Positions 24,901-34,600 of a stretch of DNA of 64,000 bases are shown one piece after another. The position numbers and the translations under genes were made by a program. Source of the DNA: Undaria pinnatifida (Eukaryota > Sar > Phaeophyceae > Laminariales > Alariaceae); the NCBI GenBank assembly GCA_012845835.1, contig JABAKD010000011.1:3834697-3898696 (forward strand), written 5' to 3'. A model generated the notes under the pieces. The model searched no databases. It was not told the DNA's origin and was given only the letters and a program-made list of their open reading frames with translations. The first letter of the stretch is position 1. Each line of letters begins with the position of its first letter.

Positions 24901-25080
24901 CGGTCTAAACGGCTAGCTGCCCCTTGCAAAGAAATACAGAAGAGGGACAAGGGGGAAGAACGCCGCCCGGGAGAACGCATGCCTCCCGGGAGTTTCAACT
25001 CAAACGTCCTTTCCTTCTCGTGAAGCTGTCCCTCTTCCTCTCTCAACTCCTTTGCTCATTCCCCCCCCCCCCCCTCCCCC
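21900..25080. other. Gene-free region rich in long G and C homopolymers
   Basis: Very long mononucleotide runs are present: 19 G at 21922-21940, 21 C at 23282-23302, 27 G at 23709-23735, 21 C at 24038-24058 and 14 C at 25061-25074. A-runs of 6-9 are also common. No coding region can be supported. The segment lies downstream of the KH gene and could include part of its 3' region, but I cannot place a poly(A) site. Confidence 0.6.
23754..23830 (+). repeat. 37/38-bp tandem duplication
   Basis: GGACAAAGAAGCGAC, then an A-run and CTAAGATACCAT, occur twice in direct succession with one substitution and one extra A. Confidence 0.85.
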
Positions 25081-26899
25081 AACTGGGTGCCTTTAACGCC
25101 CACAGATACAAGTTTCTTTAGCGTAAGCCCATGCTAACGTTGGGCGGATGCAATCTGCCTGCGTTCGTCAACGTCATCTCGTTTGCGTGACCTCCAATAA
25201 TCATCCAACACACCACGCGACGCTCCTCCTCCAATGAACAGATACCACACAATCTCCACACAAGGAAAATTCAGCAGCAGTGTCGCAGAGCGGGTTGTCT
25301 TTTCATGCCCCTCAATGGGGTATAGGGGTAGGGGGGGTGAGGGGGGTGGGGTGGGAAAGCCTCCTTCCTTTTCCCTCCCTTCGGCATCAATGTACAAATA
25401 ACCGGTAACACTACTACTTACTAACAACCGGGCGCGACAGAACGCACGTTGTTTTCTCATCATTTCCCTCGTTTCACACGAAACATTTCTCAAAAGCCAG
25501 CCTTGTATATGCCTACTACGTGCTACAGACGGTCACCGGCTGCTTTTTTCACCAAGAAAGAAAAAAAACACGCCGGATCTACCCAGGGTTCCTCTTTGAC
25601 CACTATTGCATGGTCGTGCATTCTTAGATGTTCTAGCCCACGCGATTGGCGCAGAGGGGGTGAGTGGAGGAAAGGGGGCGGGGGGAGGGGGCGGGGGGGG
25701 ATACGGAGGGTCGGGGTCAGAAAAGGGGGGAGGGGGGCTCTCAGCCTCTTGCGAGCAACCCCTTTACCTCCACCCCTCAAGCATCCTACTCACGCACGCC
25801 TCCCTACAACGCTCTTTAAACAACATGGAGACGGCGCGGGTTAGGGGGGGGGGGGGTGTTCGCGGTGGTGGTGGGAAGGATAGGAAGTGGCGAGACTATC
25901 GTCTCCACCGGACAAGACCAAAGAAACATCTCTGACAATGGATTCGACTCGATTCGGTTCGATTCGAACAAAAGCAAACCCATCCGTCCGTCCGTCCGTC
26001 GTTCTCTTTTCTCCGGCTTCAACACCCCCCCCTCCAATCCCCACCTCACTCACTCACCCTATCCCCCCCCATCCATCCGCCTCGTCTCTTTTTTTTTTTC
26101 ACACAAACACACACCGTCCCTTCGCTCTCCGCAGGAGATCGAGCTCTACTAAGGGAGAGGTCGCGACTGGCGCCCCCATCCAGCGTTGGATGAGGACGCT
26201 AGTAAAAACAAACATCGAAAAGGGGGGCCGGGCCGCCGACGAGTCTCTGTTTGCTTGCGACAATTTTTGCCTACGAAAAAAGAACAAGAGGAAAAAAAAA
26301 GCAAGAGCCTCCGGTACGCTACGCAGTCTCTCGCTCAAAATCTCCCACCACAAAAACAAGTCAGCCGAACCATCGACCAACTCCCAAATGTCCAAAGCCA
26401 AACGCGCACCGCTTCAGCAGAGAGCGGCAATTTTCATGTGCGGATCTTAGTGCGAGGGGGTGTCTGTTCTGCCATGGTCGGTTCCGCAACGGCAAACGTG
26501 CGGTCGACTTCCTGGATACGTCGACACGTCACCGTCCCCCCCCCCCCACCCAAGACCGCAAGGCTAACTCGCGCCGGAAAATGACACGACCTAAAACGTC
26601 GAAAACCTCACCTAACCATGAAATAACGTCGTGTTCGTACAGAAGCCCGCAACACATGTTCGCGGACAAAAAGGCTCTAAAATCTCTCACTCAAGAGCCC
26701 ATCCAACCGCACTTATTTCCCCTACCCCCGAGCCCCCCCACCACCACGGCCAGCTCCCGCGCCCGCCAGAAATCGAACCACTACGAAACTTTCATGATCA
26801 CTCATATCACATTTTTCTGTTTTTCACGGCGGGGCAAATATTCCTCACAAAAAAGACATTCCTCAAAGAACGTTTTCCTCACAGAATTTCGTTTCAGCC
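25080..26899. other. 3' flank of the KH gene; no separate gene recognised
   Basis: This lies downstream of the KH gene stop codon (minus strand) and probably contains its 3' UTR; 3' UTRs in brown algae are often long. The plus-strand frames here overlap or oppose this flank and have no domains. GGGG-rich blocks at 25660-25740 and 25840-25860 are notable. Confidence 0.45.
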
Positions 26900-28618
26900 T
26901 CACAGCTTCTCCTTCTCCGTCTGAATCTTGCGCATGATCAGGAACCTCGCCATGTTCACAGCCAGCGGGGGGCCGGCCAGAGTGACCAGACGGTGCTTCG
27001 TGCCGGGCATGAACTCATTGCGCCGGGCGATCATGATCTTCGCCCCGCTCAGCTGCTGTAGCTCACGCACGGTCGCGCCCCCCTTGCCTAATATAATCCC
27101 CACGTCCGCATCGGGCACGGGAAGCTCCCCGTGTACGATGCAACCCGACCCGCCACCGTTCCCCCCTGCTGGGCCCTGTCCCTGCTGCTGCTGCTGCTGT
27201 TGGTGCTGCTGGAGCGACCCGGGAGAAGACAAAGATGGAGCCAGGGTCAACCCATGCGGAGAATTCAAGCTCATTCCATCGAACATTCCTGACAGCCCAG
27301 AGGCATCCCCATGGCCGGCGCCGCCGCCACCACCCCCGCCACCACCACCACCTGCTGCTGCGAGGGTCATGCTGTGGCACTGCCGGAGAGCTGTTCCGTG
27401 GGGGGGGCTACCCATGCTGCCACCAGCGCCCCCGCCCCCCGCCCCACCACCGCCTTGCATGTTGGCGGAGCATGAGCGCTGGAGGGCGGAAGGCACCGGC
27501 TCATGCAACCCGCGGTGCTGTTGCTGAGCTGACGCAGCGGCCGCCGCAGCAGCCGCAGCCGCTACCCGCGCCTCGTGCACAATCATGCCCGCCGTTGCCT
27601 CCTGCGAGTACTCAGAGGAGGAACGGGCAAGTTGCTGCTGCTGTTGTTGCCGAAGGCGCTGTTGCTGGTGTTGAAGAGGAAGGTACTCCGACTGCGACGC
27701 CCCTGCCCCATGAAAGCCTCCCCTGTTCCCCGCAAACCCGCGGCTTCCCTCACTTGCGTGCTGCTGCTGCCGCATGTGGTCGAAGTCGCGAGGGGACGGC
27801 CCCTGCAGGCGAGGCGAGTGGTGCAAGTACCCATCTCGGCTACCTTGTCGACTAAGGTTCAAGTCTGCACGAGAAGGCGAGTCATACTCACGCCGACAGT
27901 CCTCATAGTCCGCGCCGCGCCCCCCCCTAGCGTCCACCTCTCCAAAGTCAAAGTCCCGCCCGCTCAAGTCCGAGCTACCCCCCCCACTGGCACCACCACC
28001 ACCACTCTGGCGCATGTGCCTGCCCCCAAAGTGCGCCCCTGGGGCCGTGTGGCTGCGGTGGTCAGCCGGGCTACCCCCATCATGCCCATGGACGGTTGGC
28101 ATGGACATGGAGCGGTGGACAAACTCCGCCGCCGTGCTCCCACCCCCCCCCCCTCCCCCACCTCCTCCGTTACCACCCCCGTGAGGGGTTAGCTCTCGGG
28201 GAGGGTTGCCACCACCGTACCCGCCAAACTCCCAGTGGGGACCACCAGGACCACCAGGCGCGCCGTTGCCGTAGTCTCGGCCGGCGGCGCCCCTGGCTGC
28301 CACCGCGCCGGGGCTGTGGAAGTCGTGCTGGCTATGGGGGGAAGGTCCCGCGTAAGAGGGGGACAGGCGGGCGTGCGGGTGGCGGGGGGAGGACCCGTCG
28401 TGCTGCTGCTGCTGCATGCCACCGCCGGGGACGGCGTAGGGGGGCAGGTGGAGATGAACGGCGCGGTAGATCGTGCTCATATTCTGGTAGCGCGACGCCG
28501 TCGTGTCCTCCATCATTCGGTCCACGATGAGGGTAAGCCCCAAGATGACGGAGGACATGGCACCCTGCAGGGTAACCACGCGCTCGCCGGCGACGGTGCA
28601 CATGTCCCTGGGGGATAC
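26900..28618 (-). CDS. KH gene exon 3 (end of KH2, linker, KH3, stop)
   Basis: 572 codons plus stop. It starts VSPRDMCTVAGERVVTLQG, the second half of KH2. The linker then carries poly-Gly, poly-Ala and poly-Gln tracts (longest Gly and Gln runs of about 8-11). KH3 follows, and the protein ends KIQTEKEKL. The tract-rich linker suggests a disordered, possibly condensate-prone region; this is inference. Confidence 0.9.
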   Translation of the reverse strand, partial: VSPRDMCTVAGERVVTLQGAMSSVILGLTLIVDRMMEDTTASRYQNMSTIYRAVHLHLPPYAVPGGGMQQQQHDGSSPRHPHARLSPSYAGPSPHSQHDFHSPGAVAARGAAGRDYGNGAPGGPGGPHWEFGGYGGGNPPRELTPHGGGNGGGGGGGGGGSTAAEFVHRSMSMPTVHGHDGGSPADHRSHTAPGAHFGGRHMRQSGGGGASGGGSSDLSGRDFDFGEVDARGGRGADYEDCRREYDSPSRADLNLSRQGSRDGYLHHSPRLQGPSPRDFDHMRQQQHASEGSRGFAGNRGGFHGAGASQSEYLPLQHQQQRLRQQQQQQLARSSSEYSQEATAGMIVHEARVAAAAAAAAAASAQQQHRGLHEPVPSALQRSCSANMQGGGGAGGGGAGGSMGSPPHGTALRQCHSMTLAAAGGGGGGGGGGGAGHGDASGLSGMFDGMSLNSPHGLTLAPSLSSPGSLQQHQQQQQQQGQGPAGGNGGGSGCIVHGELPVPDADVGIILGKGGATVRELQQLSGAKIMIARRNEFMPGTKHRLVTLAGPPLAVNMARFLIMRKIQTEKEKL

Positions 28619-31600
28619 CTGTAACAAGGGAAAAAAATACGGAAGAAAATGTGTTAGAAAATAAAAAGCAATGGACAAAAAGAAAAAAAGGGAGAGGAAA
28701 GTGATGAAAAAATATGCCGGACTTGTAGGGAGCCATTAAGAACGGCGAAGAAAACACACCACTCAAGCGTGGCAATATAAACAAGGGGGGGGGGGGAGTA
28801 TCGTTGAATTCTGCAACAGCTACTGGTGGATAGTCTGAGAAAGGAATGCAGATGTGGGAAACGTTCCTAGCGCGGAGGAGACTTTACCCGGGCAAACGAG
28901 GAATAATTGGGGGGTGTAGGGGGGGGAGGTAGGATGGGAGGCCGCTAACAAGCAGTCAATAGCAACAGCAGTGACGAGGAAGGAGCGAGACCGGGACGTT
29001 ACTATAATTACGACCATTAGAGCGAGTTTTTTCTTTATTTGCTCGCAAGACACCACCAGCGAGTTTTTCGTTGGTTCTCCGTCCAACAGACCACCAAACG
29101 CCAAATGGGGGACGCAACGGGGCGCGCCGCTCAACACTGGCCCGTCCACAACACTCGACCGATCGGCGATGGTGGTGGCTTCTTCGACAAAGGACGCAAC
29201 TGGTGAAACAACTAAAATAATAATAGCGTAATAAGGGCGTAAATATAGGGACCGTATGAATATTAACATCAATACCAAACGATCCTTATATTTCCGCGCA
29301 GTGTGGTACATGATACGCACGGTCAACGCATGCATGCATACCGATTTCGTCAAAAATATAAGGATTGTTGGGTATAAACAAGACATCAAAATGATCCTTA
29401 CATTTTCGTCCAGAGTGGCACATATGTAACAGGTACCAAGCACTTTGTACACATGCATACGTACGGGTGCGGCAGCAGTGCAAGCCAAAGAGTTTTCTCA
29501 TCTCCTGCACAAAACGTAGTAAGAGTTCTCTCATGACGTCAAACCTGAATACGTGGCCGCATAGGGTGGAGGTAAACTAAAGGCAGAGATGAGGAGGCAT
29601 TGCATAGACCGTACGACCGATCGAAATGAACACAGCGAAGACGCGGGGTGTTGTTACAGTTTTCAAATTATGTCGTGGGTTTTCTGGGTGGGTTACATGG
29701 AGGCGGGTGGGCAAGTGCGTGGGTCCCCTCGGCAATAACCCGTAAAAAATATATACCAAGTACCTGGTATTGTTTCGTGTGTTTCTGTCCTGAAACGGGT
29801 GCATGGCATGGCATAAACACGATTTTTTTCCCATACAACACATTATCACATGTAACAGGTCACAGCAAGACATTATTTGATGAGTAAACAGAACGGTTTA
29901 CTGCCCATCACAGCAGCAGCAGGGCTCGCAGCAGCGTGTGTTCGGTTGTTCTGCACATCACCAGTAGTGCACTGCTGTGTCCACGCATCGAAATGCAGCA
30001 CTCAGTACAGCTTTCTTTCTTCATTTATACTTGCCAGCTCAACCTTCGAGAGGTTTTTACCCTCAGCGACCTTCTGGACAAAAGCCGTCATCACAAGTGC
30101 CGATCATTTCTCTCCGCAGAGCGCAGAAAGGTGCCTTCATTTATATCGGGCACATGCTGGGGCTCAGCATTCCCACTGCTATCAATCGTAGTGGATCTGC
30201 ACCGTATATTAGCAACAAAAATGCATTCTTATGTACACAGAATCAACCCAGCCAGTCAGTACGTCAGCATTTCGTGCCCAGAACGACGGGTTGTGGAACG
30301 CCAGGACAGGCGCGCTCCATGGAGGACGCACAAACATGAAATTCGTTGAACTCACGGCTGACGTCCTTGAAATATTTTTTATAAAACATTAAAATAAAAA
30401 ACAACAGAAAAAATATCCCATGAAACATAAAAAAAAAACTACTCGTACGAACAACGTAGACTTTTTGTAGTTCGCTTTGTGCTCACGTCTAACGAGCAGG
30501 CCCAACGAACGGCTTGGAATTAGCGTACGTAGTTTTTGTTGCAGTAGTGGCACGGATGATGGGAAACATACTTGGAATTAGTGAGAACTTACTCTCTTGC
30601 AGTAAAAACATGCATGCATATCAGTACCATTTCATAGCGAAAACACTGCAGACAAAATAGATTTCAGATTTCAGGCCAAAACTTATCGCCGACGATTGAC
30701 GACAACCGATATGCAAAGCAGCCATTTCCCTTGTAAAACAAATACTCTGACCAGCCGCGGTAAGGGATGGCGCGTTGAGGGGTTAGGGGAGAGGGAGGGA
30801 CGAACGCTTTTACAGCTGTATTTCAGGGTCCCACAATAGCAGCACACAAAGAGACACTATTTCAGAAGAAGACCAAATCCGGACCTTTGTTTCATTTACG
30901 AACAAAACCCACCGCTCATCGCTCACGTGCGTAACCAGCGGCAAGCATCGTCATCATGTAATGCAAACCGCTCATAAAATCATCGACACACTTTTCTGAA
31001 CTAAAAGTTACAAAAAAAACGGCAACGTATAAAAAAACACGCAACTAATCGAGCACTCTACAACCTTTACACAAAAAAGTGGGGAGGTATAGGTATATAT
31101 ATATACATAGAGAGGGTGCGCGAACGAACGGAAGCTGGATCGAGAATGTGACCGACTGTTGCCAGTAACACGAGGGGGTCAAAGCAAAACAAAAAAACGT
31201 CACAAATATAGACTACTGGTCTATAAAAATAGCATGTCAGTTCTGGGAACATCATTGGATTGGATATCAAAATCCGTTTGCCGTTAGAGATATGCGAAGG
31301 CAGCCGCCGCAGCAGCAGCAGCATCGCTGCTGCAGTGAAAGCAGAATCTGGTTGTCAAGGCCAGCCAGCACGAAGTCGGACGGACGGCCCACCCGCCTAC
31401 GCCGGAGCCAGCGACAAGGACGTCGTCGCCGTAGCCGCTGTCGTCGTCACACGTACACCACACCCGCCCGTTGGGGCAGCAGGGGAACGACCAACCAAAA
31501 CAACTCAAAACCGCAATTGAATTTCGATCCATGGGCGGCGCTACTTATGTACAATATTAAGCCTCCGTTTTTGTTTTGAATTTCATTCACGGGCCACGAA

Positions 31601-34600
31601 AGAAAGAGAAACTTAGTCTTAAGGATGATATGATACGATCCAAAAGGGCACTTGCATCATACCAGGCTATTCAATATCACGATCTGATACGATACATGTG
31701 TCACAAATGTACGTAAAACTCTAGATTACTTTAGATACTGGTTAAATAAATAATTCAGTAGAATACTGTACATGAGCAGCGGCAGTTTTCGCGGAAGGTG
31801 GTTGATCATATCAACATCAGAATACAATAGCACACGTTATCACATGGCATTAGTATTACACAAAATACGAGTACAGCTAGCTGGTACACAGCAGTTTACG
31901 TGTACGAAGATACAGCGTGAGCACGAGTCACCACATGGCACTTTCGATGTTACGAGAAAAAATACAGATAAAATCGACAGTAGGGAAAATGAATGGAAAA
32001 AGACCACCGAAATCGAAAATCGAGAAAATCACTAAAAGCATCAGATAATACGTGAAATAAACGCAATCCGCAAAGCACCAGCCGCCGGCAGTCTTCGATA
32101 TGTTGCGTTCTCTCCCCAGTGCCATCGATGATGCACTTGATACCCTCTATGAGCCCAATGCCGTCTTTAGTCAGTTGTCTGCTAGTATGACATTCTTCTC
32201 TCTTTTCCTTTCCTTGCTTCCTCTTCTTGTCTTGTCTCTCCTTGCTCTTCTTGTCTTGTCTTCTTTCCTTTCCTATTTCGTTTTTTCGCTTCCTTGTCTC
32301 TTCTTTTCTTTTCTTCATCTTCTTTTCTTGTTTTTTTTTTTTTTCCAATTGACTTGCGTCTGTCGTGCGTATGCGTAGTGATACGTATTACGTGCAATAT
32401 GTACGTGGTAACCTTTTTTGGGTGGCAAGTTAGTCGGTTTTTCCAGGCGCGAGTAGTGAGACGTATGCACCAGTATGGACCTGGCACATCGTAGGTTGAC
32501 TCCCGATTTCACTTTTATATGTTCCTGGTGCAGGCTTGAATTGCGTCAGCTGCAATATATGCGTGTACCACCTTTGGTTTTTTTGTGTTTTTTCCCTGGG
32601 GTATCCCTCAGCTCCAGAGTGACTGGAGCCTGTCCTGTGACCACGGACTTGATTATGCGCGTTGATGTGAGAACAACAACAACAAGTCACCGTCCGAGAA
32701 ACTTGAAACAAAGAGACCGAAACAAAGTGAATGTGGCGCATTGTGGCGCCTGCAACGGGGTAGCCTTGTGGTGGTCCCCCCCTCCCCTCTTCTCCCTGCC
32801 CACCACCCTATTTACTGACGAGCAGTTTTACTAAAATAACAAAAAATGCACTTCAGCTGGATGATGAGATCGAAGATTTTGTCGAAACTCATGTTCGCAA
32901 CCTGTGTGGGATTCTTTTCGATTGCGCGTGCTACGGGATGCAAACGTCGAGGCGAAGGATTACAGAGTAGGTCGGTGACCCCCCTTAGCCCCCCGAGCTA
33001 TATACTACCAGGCTACCAGGTATCAGGTATTAATATTGACAGCACCAGAGGGCCAACATAAAAAAAGCAAGTTACTCGATGTCAGCGACCTGGTACAGTA
33101 CCAGCTTCAGGGTACAATCTTCATCTTATCGTGCGGACAAAACATCGCCCCCATGATACAAAGCTGACATGCACGCCGCATGCTTGTTCCCCGCTCCCCC
33201 ACACAAACAAGCCACGTTGTATCTGCGAGATATGTCGGCTGTCGGCTGCGATTATTTAGTGAGATGTCTTATGTAACGACCCTGGACCAAGGGGGGGCAG
33301 GATACATACAAAGTACCAGGTATGTGGTACTGCCAACACAACCACCACAACCATCCATCGACCATCGTACAGACTGCTCTTGTGAACAGCGGACAAAAGA
33401 ACACGAGGTGTTCGAAAAATATACCGGTAGGAAAAAGAAAGGAAAACTACAGAATAGGAACACAACTCCAAACAGCTCCAAAACAAAAACAATAACCGAA
33501 AAACGCAACCCAAAACCAAACCACACAATTCAACTCAAACAACCAGACATCCCAAAAGTCAAAGAAAATTCCGAACCACAAAAATGAAATTTCGAAAACC
33601 AAACAAAAACCAGAACGAGGCAAAGCCGAAACCACACCAGGATAACAAACAGCACGCACCAACATGACACAAAAAAACAAACATAAGCCAACACACCAAA
33701 CAAACCCCCAAACCACGCCTTTTCTTTCTACTGCATACAGCAGTTTGGTATGCTGGCTCTGCATGTTTTTGTTTCATGCCCGTGTGCTCATTGCGGTTGG
33801 CATTTGATGGCCAAATCACCCTGTATATATTTGCAATGTGTATCTCTGTCGAGATTGTGACCACAGAGCTCGTGCCTAATGAGGCATCAGCACGGACACT
33901 GGTTGTGACGGAGGAAGATGGGTGGAAACATCAGTTTATTGCAAAACAACACACACCAACAAACCAAAACCACAGCAAACCCAGCCAAAACAAAACTAAC
34001 CTGAATGGAGGCAACCCCAGCCTCCAGCCGAAGGTCTCCCAGACGCACCCCGTCATGACCAATTATCAGACCACTCGCAGCATCAGGAATAAGCACCCTC
34101 TGGGTGATGTCCAAGCTAGTGTCAGCCGCGGTGTAGATGGTGGTTACAATCCTGTCGCACGCCATCTGCACACTACCAGGCTCCCCGACGACTAGCACCA
34201 CTCGCTCGTGCGTGCCGGGGTAGAAGCGACCATTAGGGGTCACTTTGATGTCCGCCAGGCACTGCATTTTTTCCCCCCCGGGTTTAAAGATTGTCAGAAC
34301 GGAAATTCGGGCCGGACATAATATCGCCGTACCCATGGGGGGACAGGGGGGAATATTAACAGAAAAAGTAGGGCAAGGGAGGGGAGGGAGAGGGAGATGT
34401 ATTATTAATAATAATAACAATAGTTTTGCGGATGGATTCGCGTGGTGAAGTGAAGCGCATGGGGAGGGAGATGTTACTATTATTGACAGTTTTGAGGGCG
34501 GATTCACTGCTGTTGGTTAACTATTTGATTGTATTCCAATTCCAACATGATGGATCTGTTGATGTTATTAGACTTGTACTACCGACCCTGTCAAACATAC

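Larger units (their letters stand above)
28619..34000 (-). other. KH gene intron 2 (5.4 kb)
   Basis: Donor GTTAGT, acceptor TTGTTACAG, phase 0. The intron splits KH2. It holds several repeats: the KFVELTADVLE repeat (30330-30395), a polypyrimidine block (32187-32346), SINE-like copy B (32466-32694), an A/C-only-like block (33420-33720) and the 33706-33945 repeat. No gene nested in it could be supported; the 222-codon minus-strand frame at 28820-29488 has no domain. Confidence 0.8.

Noticed and set aside
26251-26937. Plus-strand 228-codon frame
   Set aside because: It overlaps the KH3 coding end and the 3' flank on the opposite strand, is low-complexity, and has no domain.
26928-28624. Several long plus-strand frames opposite KH exon 3
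   Set aside because: These are shadows of the GC-rich, tract-rich linker coding sequence on the minus strand.
28820-29488. 222-codon minus-strand frame in KH intron 2
   Set aside because: No domain, no splice sites joining it to KH2, and hydrophobic stretches that arise from A/T-rich DNA.
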